64,000 nt of DNA from JBBRYB01 sp038238115 (GCA_038238115.1 JBBRYB010000010.1:56691-120690); one strand, 5' to 3'. Shown: positions 56,032 through 64,000, counted from the stretch's first letter. Numbers and translations: made by a program. The notes: generated by a model not told the origin, from the letters alone.

Positions 56032-57368
56032 CATCCGGTGATGTCCTGCTGGTCGTCATCGCTGTTCTCCTGGTGGCGCTTGCGGGTCTGCTGCTGAGCG
56101 CTGACTCGGCCCTCTCGTCGATCTCCCGGGTCCGCGTGGAGGAGCTCGTGGCCGAAGGGCGCCGCGGCGCGACCACTCTGCTGGGGATCATCAGCGACGC
56201 TCCCCGATTTGTGAACACCGTGCTGCTCCTGCGCATCCTGTGCGAGACGACTGCGGTGGTGCTCGTGACGCTCACCATCGCCGACGTGCTGCACCCGACG
56301 TGGCTCCAGGTGCTGCTCGCCGCTGGCGGGATGGCGGTGGTCTCCTACATCGCTGTCGGAGTGGGGCCCCGCACCATCGGGCGCCAGCACGCCGAGCAGG
56401 TGGCGCTCGTGCTGGCCCGCCCGGTGGCGTGGCTGACCGCCGTACTCGGTCCCATCCCGCAGCTGCTCATCATCATCGGAAACGCGATCACGCCCGGGCG
56501 CGGCTTTCGTGAGGGGCCGTTCGCGACCGAGGCCGAGCTACGCGAGCTCGTCAACCTTGCCGAGGCGAGCCGCGTCATCCAGTCCGACGAGAGCCGGATG
56601 ATCCACTCCGTCTTCGAGCTTGGTGACACCCTGGCGCGGGAGGTGATGGTGCCGCGCACCGACATGGTCTTCATCGAGCGACACAAGACGCTGCGCCAGA
56701 TGATGTCGCTCGCGCTGCGCAGCGGCTTCTCCCGGATCCCCGTGCTCGGTGACGACCTCGACGACGTGATCGGCGTCGCCTACCTGAAGGACGTCACGAA
56801 GCGGGTGTTCGACAGGCATGAGGCGGAGACGACGGAGCGGATCGAGACGGTGATGCGCCCGACGCTCTTCGTGCCGGACTCCAAGCCGGCCGACCAGCTC
56901 ATGCGCGACATGCAGGCTCAGCGCACCCATGTCGCGATCGTCGTCGACGAGTACGGCGGCACGGCGGGGCTCGTCACGATCGAGGACCTCCTCGAGGAGA
57001 TCGTCGGCGAGATCACCGACGAGTATGACGTCGAGCCGACCGCGGTCGAGCGCATGACCGGCGGTGCGATCCGGGTCAGCTCACGGCTCGAGATCGACGA
57101 GCTCGGTGAGCTGTTCGGCGTGGACATCGACGACGAGGACGTCGAGACCGTAGGCGGCCTGATGGCCAAGCACCTCGGCCGGGTGCCCATCCCGGGGGCC
57201 GAAGTCGTCTGCGAGGGTCTGCACTTCATGGCAGAGTCGCTTGCCGGCCGCCGAAACAAGGTCGTGACGGTTGTCGTGTCACCGGTCTCGGCACCGGAAG
57301 ATGAAGGTGCCGAGACCGCGTCGGACGACCGCGAGCCGAGCGGCGCCGACGTCAGCGGGCACGCCTGA
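56028..57368 (+). CDS. CNNM/CorC-family (hemolysin C-like) membrane protein
   Basis: A 446-aa protein with an N-terminal CNNM domain of about four membrane segments (1-180), a CBS pair (about 195-330, EVMVPRTDMVFIER and GFSRIPVLGDDLDDVIGV), and a C-terminal CorC transporter-associated domain (about 345-420). The protein probably exports Mg2+ or Co2+, although the hemolysin name persists. It overlaps ybeY by 4 bp. Its own stop codon lies inside the first unit of a short direct repeat that continues downstream. Confidence 0.92.
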   Translation: MTSGDVLLVVIAVLLVALAGLLLSADSALSSISRVRVEELVAEGRRGATTLLGIISDAPRFVNTVLLLRILCETTAVVLVTLTIADVLHPTWLQVLLAAGGMAVVSYIAVGVGPRTIGRQHAEQVALVLARPVAWLTAVLGPIPQLLIIIGNAITPGRGFREGPFATEAELRELVNLAEASRVIQSDESRMIHSVFELGDTLAREVMVPRTDMVFIERHKTLRQMMSLALRSGFSRIPVLGDDLDDVIGVAYLKDVTKRVFDRHEAETTERIETVMRPTLFVPDSKPADQLMRDMQAQRTHVAIVVDEYGGTAGLVTIEDLLEEIVGEITDEYDVEPTAVERMTGGAIRVSSRLEIDELGELFGVDIDDEDVETVGGLMAKHLGRVPIPGAEVVCEGLHFMAESLAGRRNKVVTVVVSPVSAPEDEGAETASDDREPSGADVSGHA

Positions 57369-57468
57369 CGCCTGATGCCCGGCAACGCCTGACGCCTGGC
57401 AGCACCTGACGCCTGACCCCTGGCAGCACCTGGCGGCTGACGCCCGGCAGCACCTGGCGGCATCGGCC
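57364..57468 (+). repeat. Imperfect 24-bp direct repeat behind the CNNM gene
   Basis: Four imperfect units built from CCTGACGCCTGA and CCCGGCAGCA blocks (24, 17, 24 and 24 bp), then a partial fifth. The first unit includes the CNNM stop codon. It is not related in sequence to the 21-bp family but has the same position behind a stop codon. Confidence 0.8.
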
Positions 57469-57503
57469 GACGTGCACAGCACCCGCCCCGCGCGCTGCGC
57501 TTC

Positions 57504-57579
57504 CCATGTCCACACTGCGTGTGCAGTGTGCACATGGCGGATCCGCCATGCGCGCCCTGCGTTTGCCATGTGCACATGG
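57504..57579. repeat. Three nested or adjacent palindromes
   Basis: First, 15-bp arms 57504-57518 and 57523-57537 (CCATGTCCACACTGC against GCAGTGTGCACATGG) pair with one mismatch around GTGT. Second, CATGGCGGATCCGCCATG at 57533-57550 is a perfect 18-bp palindrome sharing bases with the first. Third, CCATGTGCACATGG at 57566-57579 is a perfect 14-bp palindrome repeating the ends of the first. They could be protein-binding sites, a recombination target or a strong RNA structure before the next gene. Confidence 0.85.
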
Positions 57580-57666
57580 GTGCGGCCCTGAGGTGTGGCA
57601 GCACCCTGGTGGCATCGGCGGAGGCGTCTCGGTCTTCCGTGACAGCGGGTTCACTATGGTGGCCGG

Positions 57667-58014
57667 ATGGCTGTGAACCTCACCGATCCCGAAGACGCCA
57701 AGCTGCTGACGCTGGCTCGCGCAACCCGGGCCAGGGTTCAGACGAACGAGGGAGCAGCCGTGCGTGACACCGACGGTCGCACCTACAGCGCGGCCAGCGT
57801 CGACCTCCCGTCGCTGCAGCTGTCCGCGCTCCAGGTGGCTGTCGCGATGGCGAACAGCAGCGGCGTGCGCGGCCTGGAGGCGGCCGTGGTGGTCACCGAG
57901 ACGCTCGCCATCGCCGAACCCGACACGTTGGCCGTGCGTGACTTCGCCGGCGCCGACGTACCGATCTACCGTGCCGACCCTGCGGGCGATGTGCTCGACT
58001 CGGTGACGACGTGA
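57667..58014 (+). CDS. Cytidine deaminase-like protein lacking catalytic residues
   Basis: A 115-aa protein in the place where actinobacteria have a cytidine-deaminase-related gene, between the CNNM and era genes. The fold seems kept (SAASVDLPSLQLSALQVAVAM, then the beta strand LEAAVVVTET). However, the HAE motif and both PCxxC zinc cysteines are missing; the protein contains no Cys at all. It cannot be an active deaminase by the known mechanism. TATGGT (57655-57660) lies 6 nt before the ATG, so it is probably leaderless and has its own promoter. Confidence 0.75.
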   Translation: MAVNLTDPEDAKLLTLARATRARVQTNEGAAVRDTDGRTYSAASVDLPSLQLSALQVAVAMANSSGVRGLEAAVVVTETLAIAEPDTLAVRDFAGADVPIYRADPAGDVLDSVTT

Positions 58015-58913
58015 GCCCTGCGCCCGGCGCCACGCGTGCCGGCGCGTTATCGGTGCTGACCGGATCGGCATTGTTCGGCACGATCGGGACGGCCCGCGTT
58101 CTCGGTCCGGAGGCACCCGCGGCATCCGTCGGAGCCGTCCGACTCGTCCTCGCCGCCACCGTGCTCGTGCTGCTTGCCGCGCCGCACGGGTCACAAGCGC
58201 TTTCGGCGGCCTGGCGGCTCCCCGCGGTGTGGGTGGCCGGTGTCGCTCAAGCCTGCTTCAACCTCGCCTTCCTCGCGGCGGTCACGCGAGCCGGTGTCGC
58301 GGTCGGCACCTTGGTGGCGATCGGGTGTACGCCGATCATCACCGGTCTGCTCGCGCGGCGGATCACCCGCGGCTGGCTCGTCGCCACGTCGATCGCCCTG
58401 GTCGGCCTCGTCGCCCTGCTCAGCGACGGCCTCGGACATGGCGTCACCCTGGTCGGTGTGCTGTTGGCGCTGGGTGCGTCGACGTCGTACGCGGTGTTCA
58501 TCCTCGCGAGTACGGCGCTGACCGGTTCGGCGATCGGCACGACTCCAAAGCTCGCCGCCATCTTCGTCGTAGCGGCTGTGATCCTCCTGCCGGCCGGGTG
58601 GCTCGCGAGCACACACTGGGTATTGACCCCGTCCGGCGCCGGCATGACCGTCTATCTGGCCCTTGCCGGCACCGTCGTCGCATACAGCTTCTTCAACCAC
58701 GGTCTGCGCACGGTCGAATCCGGCACCGCGGCCACCCTCGGGCTCACCGAACCGCTTGTCGCTGCCGTGCTCGGGGTCGTGGTCCTCGGTGAACGGCTCA
58801 GCGCGCTGAGCTGGCTGGGAGCGTTCATCGTGCTCGTCGCCCTCGTGGTGATGATCCGGCTCTCGCGACCGTCGGCACCGCTGCCGGCCGAGTCCGTGTC
58901 CGCCGTGATGTAA
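58011..58913 (+). CDS. DMT-superfamily EamA transporter
   Basis: A 300-aa membrane protein with ten hydrophobic segments arranged as two EamA repeats of five; the second repeat ends GTAATLGLTEPLVAAVLGVVVLGERLS in the usual way. Such proteins export amino acids or other metabolites; the substrate is unknown. Its GTG overlaps the preceding stop by 4 bp, so it is co-translated with the deaminase-like protein. Confidence 0.88.
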   Translation: MSPAPGATRAGALSVLTGSALFGTIGTARVLGPEAPAASVGAVRLVLAATVLVLLAAPHGSQALSAAWRLPAVWVAGVAQACFNLAFLAAVTRAGVAVGTLVAIGCTPIITGLLARRITRGWLVATSIALVGLVALLSDGLGHGVTLVGVLLALGASTSYAVFILASTALTGSAIGTTPKLAAIFVVAAVILLPAGWLASTHWVLTPSGAGMTVYLALAGTVVAYSFFNHGLRTVESGTAATLGLTEPLVAAVLGVVVLGERLSALSWLGAFIVLVALVVMIRLSRPSAPLPAESVSAVM

Positions 58914-58923
58914 GAATCGCTCT

Positions 58924-59868
58924 GTGTTGTCTGACCCCGCGACACCTGACCCTTCCTCCTTCCGCAGCGGCTTCGCGAGCCTGGTCGGTCGGCCCAACAC
59001 CGGTAAGTCCACACTCACCAACGCGCTGGTCGGGGCGAAGGTCGCGATCACGTCGTCGCGCCCGCAGACCACCCGACACGCCGTCCGCGGCATCGTGCAC
59101 CGCCCGGACGCGCAGCTCGTGCTCGTCGACACCCCCGGTCTGCACAAGCCGCGAACGCTGCTGGGCGAGCGGCTCAATGACGTGGTGAAGGCGACCTGGT
59201 CCGAGGTCGACGTCGTTGCGGTGTGCCTGCCCGCCAGCGACCCGATCGGCCCGGGTGACCGGTATCTCGTCAGCGAGCTGGCCAAGACTCGGCGCAGGCC
59301 GAAGATCGCCGTGGCCACCAAGAGCGACCTGGTCCCCCCCGAGCGGATGGCAGCCCATCTGCTCGCCATCATCGAGCTGGGGAAAGCGACCAGGACAACC
59401 TGGGCAGAGATCGTCCCCGTGTCCGCCGTCAACGGCGACCAGGTGACACTGCTCGCAGACCTGCTCGTCGCGCAGCTGCCGACCGGGCCGCCGCTCTACC
59501 CCGAGGGAGCGCTGAGCGACGAACCGGAGGCAACCCTGGTGGCCGAGCTGATCCGAGAGGCGGCGCTCGAGGGGGTACGCGACGAGCTGCCGCACTCGAT
59601 CGCCGTCGTCATCGAGGAGATGGGCCTGCGGGAGGGACGGCCCGCCGACAGCCCACTGCTCGACGTCCAGGCCAACCTCTTCATCGAGCGCTCGAGCCAG
59701 AAGGGAATCATCATCGGCCATCAGGGGTCTCGGCTGAAGGCGGTGGGATCCGCGGCACGCAAACAGATCGAGACGATCCTGGGTACGCCGGTCTACCTCG
59801 ACCTGCACGTCAAGGTGGCCAAAGACTGGCAGCGCGACCCCAAGCAGCTGCGGCGCCTCGGGTTCTGA
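58924..59868 (+). CDS. era: GTPase Era
   Basis: A 314-aa GTPase with G1 GRPNTGKSTL, G3 DTPGLHKP, G4 TKSD and a C-terminal KH domain containing GIIIGHQGSRLKAVG that binds the 16S rRNA 3' end. It acts in 30S assembly, fitting its phoH-ybeY neighbourhood. The GTG at 58924 has AAGAAT 6 nt upstream, suggesting an extra leaderless start besides readthrough from the EamA gene. Confidence 0.95.
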   Translation: MLSDPATPDPSSFRSGFASLVGRPNTGKSTLTNALVGAKVAITSSRPQTTRHAVRGIVHRPDAQLVLVDTPGLHKPRTLLGERLNDVVKATWSEVDVVAVCLPASDPIGPGDRYLVSELAKTRRRPKIAVATKSDLVPPERMAAHLLAIIELGKATRTTWAEIVPVSAVNGDQVTLLADLLVAQLPTGPPLYPEGALSDEPEATLVAELIREAALEGVRDELPHSIAVVIEEMGLREGRPADSPLLDVQANLFIERSSQKGIIIGHQGSRLKAVGSAARKQIETILGTPVYLDLHVKVAKDWQRDPKQLRRLGF

Positions 59869-59946
59869 GCACCGCCGCCGCCAGGACCCGGGGCTCGCCG
59901 ACACGCCGCCAGACATGGGCCCTTGCTGGCGTCTCGGCGAGGGGGG

Positions 59947-60927
59947 TCAGATCGGGGGGAGACCGCCGCCTCGGGTGTCGAGCGCCCAGCAGGTGGTGTC
60001 GTGGGAGCCTGACCTCCACGAAGGCCTGGTCGGGTAGTAGTAATAGTAGTCGCTGGTCTGGGGCACGTAGTCCTGGAACACACCACGGCAGAAGCTCCGG
60101 CTGCGGTTCGCCACAGCCTTGCTGCCAGGAAAGGGCGCCTGGGGTCCGCCGAGGTTCAGCGACTCGGGGATCAGCTCACCCTGATGGCGCTGGCTGCAGG
60201 AGGTGAAGTGGACGGGCTGGGTCACCTTGGGCAAGTGGTCGACGCAGCCGCGGAAGATGTCGGGCACTCCAGCGGCGAGAGCCCCCTTGACGCTGCCGGT
60301 GCGGGACACGCCACCCTCGCCGTTGTAGTTCGCCAGCTCGATCGCGTCACAGCGGATCCACCTCACCCCGACGGCCGCCTGCTCGGCGCCCGGCAACATC
60401 ACCGTCATCCCCAGCTTCGACACGGTCGCGGAGTCACCCACATAGCTCCTGAAGCCCGACTGGCAGTTGCGTCTGACTTTGTCGATCTGGGCGGCGGTGG
60501 GAACCGCCCCGACGTCGTACACAGCGAACGTCTCGGCGGTATGGCTCCTCGCACAGCTCACGGGGAAGCTGCCGTCGCGCTTGTGACGGAAGGCGCCAGT
60601 GCCGGTGTCGTAGCAGTTGCCTACCTTCGGACGCCCGGCCAGCTGCGGCGCCGTGGTCGTCGACCGGGTGGTCGGTGGCTCGGTCGTCCCGCTCGGCGCA
60701 GGCTGACTGGAGGTGGATGTCGGTGCGGTGAGAGTGGATGCCGGCCGAGTGGGCCTGGACGTCGGCCGGCTGGACGTCGGGGGCGGCGTAGCGGAGGTGA
60801 GGGGCTGCGCCGCTGCGTTGGCGGGGCGAGGTTTCGCGGACGTGACCACGTCGCGGGCGCTGGCACACGCTGATACGGCCACGAGCAGGATTGCCGTCGA
60901 GACCATCGGCCAGAGCGTCTTCTTCAC
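59947..60927 (-). CDS. Septum-formation-family lipoprotein, copy 1
   Basis: A 326-aa predicted lipoprotein with signal peptide ending VSACAS, a Ser/Thr/Pro-rich linker (about 25-100), and a septum-formation-type domain (VGNCYDTGTGAFRHKRDGSFPVSC, CARSHTAETFAVYDVG). The cysteines occur in pairs, suggesting disulfides outside the cell. A Tyr-rich patch (DYYYYYP) lies near the end. It is a paralogue of the gene upstream on the same strand (60984), 56 bp away. The cellular role is not established. Confidence 0.78.
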   Translation of the reverse strand: MKKTLWPMVSTAILLVAVSACASARDVVTSAKPRPANAAAQPLTSATPPPTSSRPTSRPTRPASTLTAPTSTSSQPAPSGTTEPPTTRSTTTAPQLAGRPKVGNCYDTGTGAFRHKRDGSFPVSCARSHTAETFAVYDVGAVPTAAQIDKVRRNCQSGFRSYVGDSATVSKLGMTVMLPGAEQAAVGVRWIRCDAIELANYNGEGGVSRTGSVKGALAAGVPDIFRGCVDHLPKVTQPVHFTSCSQRHQGELIPESLNLGGPQAPFPGSKAVANRSRSFCRGVFQDYVPQTSDYYYYYPTRPSWRSGSHDTTCWALDTRGGGLPPI

Positions 60928-60983
60928 GGCACAGATTATGCCTTGGCGCTATCGCCCCAGGCGCGACCTCACGCCAGTGATCG

Positions 60984-61853
60984 CTACTTCGCCGTCTTGT
61001 TCCAGCAGTAGCCGAACCGCTGCCCGGCGGTCCAGTCGGCGGGCGACGGATACGTCCAACCGTAGGTGAAGCCGCTGCTGACGCCGAGTTTCTTGCTGAT
61101 GAGGTTTTGGCACCTCTGCTTGCCCGCCGCAAGCGTCGTGTCCTGGCCGGGGTACGGCGCCTTGGTGGTCCCGAGGCGGAGCGCCTCCATGGCCCGGTAG
61201 GCGTGGTTCTCGCTGCAGATGACGAGCTTGGTGCCGACGGCGCCTGGCTCCGCGGAAGCGCAGACCCCGTAGTCGGTAAGGGGGTTGGCAGTGTCGAGGA
61301 AGCCCTTGACGTCGGTGGGCAGCGTCGCCAAGGAGTTCGCCGACTTCAGCGCGACGACGTCACATCTGACCCAGTGCGCTCCGAGGCCGAAACCCTTCTG
61401 CTCCGGCAGGAAGTAGGTCACTGTCAGGCGAGACAGCGCCCGGGTCGCGGTGTCGCCGCCGATGAAGTCCACGAACGACGTCTGGCACAGATCCGCTGCC
61501 GCCTTCTGGACGGCGTCGTTCTGAATCTCGACTCCGTCGAAGGCGATGTCATTGGGCAGTTCCTCGACGGCGAACGTGTACGCCGTGTGGGGGCGCGCGC
61601 ACGGCGTCGCCTTGGCGGGGTTGGAGTACAACGAGATGGCCGGGTACTTCAGGTCTCGGCACTGCCCGATCTCCGGCGCCGCTGGGGGCTGGGGAGTGCT
61701 CGAGGTCGGCGTGGCAGGGCTGCTGCTCTGGCTGCCGATCGACGACGGATCAGGAGCCGCCGACGTACTGCTCGAGCCGCTGCAACCGCTCGCCAACAGG
61801 CCCAGCACCCCGAGCACCGACGTGACGGCAACCCGGATGCGGAGACGAGACAT
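60984..61853 (-). CDS. Septum-formation-family lipoprotein, copy 2
   Basis: A 289-aa lipoprotein with lipobox LASGCSGS, a short Ser/Pro linker, and the domain IGQCRDLKYPAISLYSNPAKATPCARPHTAYTFAV (within residues 60-95). It then shares with copy 1 the pattern of a substrate-side WVRCD motif, ICSENHAYRAMEALRLG and a terminal Cys. The ATG at 61853 is chosen because TACAGT lies 7 nt upstream on the minus strand; a GTG 9 nt earlier lies between that box and the ATG. It probably leads a two-gene transcript with copy 1 and is divergent from the leuA leader. Confidence 0.78.
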   Translation of the reverse strand: MSRLRIRVAVTSVLGVLGLLASGCSGSSSTSAAPDPSSIGSQSSSPATPTSSTPQPPAAPEIGQCRDLKYPAISLYSNPAKATPCARPHTAYTFAVEELPNDIAFDGVEIQNDAVQKAAADLCQTSFVDFIGGDTATRALSRLTVTYFLPEQKGFGLGAHWVRCDVVALKSANSLATLPTDVKGFLDTANPLTDYGVCASAEPGAVGTKLVICSENHAYRAMEALRLGTTKAPYPGQDTTLAAGKQRCQNLISKKLGVSSGFTYGWTYPSPADWTAGQRFGYCWNKTAK

Positions 61854-61912
61854 CGTTGACACTGTAGGTGAGGGCGAGCGCGCAACATGACAGCGACGCA
61901 GTACAGCGGCTC

Positions 61913-61939
61913 GTCGGGTTGGCCCGACAGTGTTAGCCT
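61913..61939 (+). promoter_or_regulatory. leuA promoter region with a short palindrome
   Basis: A TAGCCT -10 box (61934-61939) lies 9 nt before the leader-peptide ATG. Upstream, GTCGGG-TTGG-CCCGAC (61913-61928) forms a 6-bp inverted repeat in the -35 area and could be an operator. No binding protein can be named. Confidence 0.45.
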
Positions 61940-61948
61940 GTCTGGACC

Positions 61949-62005
61949 ATGAAGTCGCTGGACCCGCGGGCGCTCCTCCTTAGCCGCCGCGCCGAGGCTC
62001 GCTGA
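61949..62005 (+). CDS. leuL: leuA leader peptide (18 aa, Leu-rich)
   Basis: The ORF reads MKSLDPRALLLSRRAEAR with three consecutive leucine codons CTC CTC CTT and no ribosome site, in keeping with a leaderless start. It ends 130 bp before leuA. The region behind it can fold GCTGA-CCGA-TCAGC over the stop codon, but no U-rich terminator is visible. Attenuation of leuA by such a peptide has been described for actinobacteria. The leucine codon run and flanks GCTCCTCCTTAG are identical to the leuS leader. Confidence 0.8.
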   Translation: MKSLDPRALLLSRRAEAR

Positions 62006-62134
62006 CCGATCAGCCGGACCCCTCGTCGCGGAGTTCTTGCCGTCCCCGGCGACACATCACACCCGTGCGATTGACGAGCCACCGTGCGACCCATCCGCGG
62101 TGTGGCACCCACAGCCCGAAAGCAGCTGACCATC

Positions 62135-63838
62135 ATGGCCATTCACCCGCAACTACCCAGCGGTATGCCGGTTGCGCGCTACCGCCCCTTCGCCCCCATC
62201 GACCTGCCGGACCGCACCTGGCCCGGGCGGCCGTTGACGCGCACGCCGCGTTGGCTGTCCACGGACCTGCGTGACGGCAACCAGGCTCTGATCGACCCGA
62301 TGACGCCCGCCCGCAAGCAGCGGATGTTCGACCTTCTCGTGCAGATGGGCTACAAGGAGGTCGAGGTCGGCTTCCCCTCGGCGAGCCTGACCGACTTCGA
62401 CTTCGTCCGCCAGCTCATCGAGGGTGACCGGATCCCCGACGACGTGACGATCTCCGTACTCACCCAGGCCCGCGAGGACCTGATCGAGCGCACAGTGCAG
62501 AGCCTGGTCGGCTCCGACCGCGCCAACATGCACCTCTACAACGCCATCGCGCCGCTGTTTCGCCGTGTCGTCTTCGGCGTCAACCGCGACGAGTGCCTGT
62601 CGATCGCGACTCGCGGCACCGAGATCGTGATGAAGTATGCCGACGAATACCTCGGCGACGTCGACTTCGGCTACCAGTACAGCCCCGAGATCTTCACCGG
62701 CACCGAGCTGGAGTACTCCGTCGAGGTCTGCGAGGCGGTGATGGACGTCTGGCAACCGGGTCCCGGTCGCGAGATCATCCTCAACCTGCCCGCCACGGTC
62801 GAGATGTCGACGCCCAACGTCTACGCCGACCAGATCGAGTGGTTCAGCCGACATCTGTCACGCCGTGACCACGCGGTGATCTCGCTGCACCCGCACAACG
62901 ACCGCGGTACCGCCGTCGCGGCCACCGAACTTGCCCTGATGGCCGGCGCTGACCGCGTCGAAGGGTGCCTGTTCGGCCATGGCGAGCGGACCGGCAACGT
63001 CTGCCTCGTCACGCTCGGCATGAACCTCTTCAGCCAGGGGATCGACCCGATGATCGACTTCTCCGACATCGACGAGATCCGCCGCACTGTCGAGTACTGT
63101 ACGCAGCTTCCGGTGCACCCCCGCCACCCGTACGCCGGCGACCTGGTCTACACCGCCTTCTCCGGGTCACACCAAGACGCGATCAAGAAGGGCCTCGAGG
63201 CGCTCGAGGCGGAGTCTCGGCGCACGGGTGTGCCCGTCAGCGCGATGACGTGGCAGGCGCCGTACCTGCCGATCGACCCGATGGACGTCGGCCGCTCCTA
63301 TGAGGCGGTCATCCGGGTCAACTCGCAGTCCGGCAAGGGGGGTGTGGCCTACATCCTCAAGGCCGAGCACAAGCTCGAGCTGCCGCGGCGTCTGCAGATC
63401 GAGTTCAGCCGGGTGGTCCAGAAGCTCACCGACTCCGACGGCGGCGAAATCTCCGGCGAGGCGATCTGGTCGACGTTCGTGGCCGAGTACCTCGACCGGC
63501 GCGCGCCGCTCGCCCTCAACTCGGTGCACACCTCGTCGGCAGCGGGCGAGCGGGATGCGCTCGATGTGAACGTGTATGTCGATGGGGAGATCCACGCCCT
63601 GCACGGCGAGGGCAACGGACCGATCGCGGCGTTCGTGTCCGCCATCAACGCGATCGGCTTCGACGTGCGTGTCCTCGACTACGCCGAGCACGCTCTGTCG
63701 TCTGGTGGCGACGCGACAGCGGCTGCCTATGTCGAGTGCGCCGTCGGCGAGCAGGTGCTGTGGGGCGTCGGCTTCGACCCCAACATCGTTACCGCCTCAC
63801 TGCAAGCCGTCATCTCCGCCGTTAACCGCGCCGCCTGA
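62135..63838 (+). CDS. leuA: 2-isopropylmalate synthase
   Basis: A 567-aa enzyme that condenses acetyl-CoA with 2-oxoisovalerate, the first step of leucine synthesis. The HMGL catalytic barrel begins with WLSTDLRDGNQALIDPM and holds the metal-binding SLHPHNDRGTAVAATE. The C-terminal LeuA regulatory domain (about 440-565) allows feedback by leucine. The style is the long actinobacterial LeuA2. The ATG at 62135 is favoured; a GTG/ATG-type extension to 62084 is possible. A 21-bp repeat array begins 13 bp after its stop. Confidence 0.95.
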   Translation: MAIHPQLPSGMPVARYRPFAPIDLPDRTWPGRPLTRTPRWLSTDLRDGNQALIDPMTPARKQRMFDLLVQMGYKEVEVGFPSASLTDFDFVRQLIEGDRIPDDVTISVLTQAREDLIERTVQSLVGSDRANMHLYNAIAPLFRRVVFGVNRDECLSIATRGTEIVMKYADEYLGDVDFGYQYSPEIFTGTELEYSVEVCEAVMDVWQPGPGREIILNLPATVEMSTPNVYADQIEWFSRHLSRRDHAVISLHPHNDRGTAVAATELALMAGADRVEGCLFGHGERTGNVCLVTLGMNLFSQGIDPMIDFSDIDEIRRTVEYCTQLPVHPRHPYAGDLVYTAFSGSHQDAIKKGLEALEAESRRTGVPVSAMTWQAPYLPIDPMDVGRSYEAVIRVNSQSGKGGVAYILKAEHKLELPRRLQIEFSRVVQKLTDSDGGEISGEAIWSTFVAEYLDRRAPLALNSVHTSSAAGERDALDVNVYVDGEIHALHGEGNGPIAAFVSAINAIGFDVRVLDYAEHALSSGGDATAAAYVECAVGEQVLWGVGFDPNIVTASLQAVISAVNRAA

Positions 63839-63851
63839 CCCTCCCTCCGAC

Positions 63852-64000
63852 CGAGGCGCCAGTTGTTCGGGTCGAGTGGTCAGTTGTTCGGGTCGAGCGG
63901 TCAGTTGTTCGGGTCGAGTGGCCAGTTGTTCGGGTCGAGTGGCCAGTTGTTCGGGTCGAGTGGCCAGTTGTTCGGGTCGAGTGGCCAGTTGTTCGGGTCG
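63852..64000 (+). repeat. 21-bp minisatellite, array 3 (at least 7 units, runs off the window)
   Basis: Seven full 21-bp units with core GGCCAGTTGTTCGGGTC, the last four identical, and two bases of an eighth at the window end. The homogeneity suggests recent expansion. It belongs to the same family as arrays 1 and 2 and lies directly behind leuA in sense orientation. Confidence 0.95.

Overview
The window is a stretch of a high-GC actinobacterial chromosome. The gene order leuS, degV, comEA-comEC-holA, rpsT, lepA, hemW, hrcA-dnaJ-rsmE, HIT, phoH-ybeY-CNNM, cytidine-deaminase-like, era, leuA is the classical actinobacterial backbone. The short LeuS (about 825 aa) and the deazaflavin-oxidoreductase, septum-formation lipoprotein and SigE-family genes fit Nocardioidaceae or close relatives. 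This placement is inference from gene content and protein style, not from a search. No rRNA, tRNA, transposase, integrase or CRISPR array was seen.

Layout. 1-8.7 kb: assorted metabolic and stress genes (MocR regulator with a divergent partial gene, secreted beta-propeller lactonase-like protein, DUF427 protein, threonine-dehydratase-like enzyme, quinone oxidoreductase, CYTH-CHAD protein, DinB-like protein, DUF4235). 8.8-21.4 kb: a coherent catabolic island with acyl-CoA dehydrogenase, FAD-dependent amine/amino-acid oxidoreductase, NDP-forming acyl-CoA synthetase, a BetI-like TetR regulator, a complete polyamine/opine-type ABC importer (ATPase, binding protein, two permeases), a class III aminotransferase and a Rieske oxygenase. 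Three near-identical palindromes (GACTGA-N4-TCAGTC) sit in the three divergent intergenic regions of this island, and a degenerate fourth copy overlaps the Rieske start codon. Together they define a local regulon. 21.4-25.1 kb: glutathionyl-hydroquinone-reductase-like protein, F420-type oxidoreductase, a frameshifted aldo/keto reductase and an unknown membrane protein. 25.2-64 kb: the housekeeping backbone with interspersed accessory genes (amidase, DUF72, carboxylate-amine ligase, methyltransferase, APH(6)-like kinase, DEAD helicase, MOSC, fatty acyl-CoA ligase, MBL hydrolase, SigE-type sigma with an overlapping Gmad2 membrane protein, EamA transporter and two paralogous lipoproteins).

Regulatory highlights. 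leuS and leuA are each preceded by a tiny leucine-rich leader ORF sharing the 12-nt string GCTCCTCCTTAG. The leuS leader is followed by a hairpin and a textbook intrinsic terminator. hrcA carries a CIRCE operator. Many genes show a TANNNT -10 box exactly 6-7 nt before the start codon, which points to frequent leaderless transcription. A 21-bp minisatellite family occurs as three arrays, each directly behind a stop codon and in the same orientation relative to the gene before it. A fourth, different repeat and a set of palindromes follow the CNNM gene.
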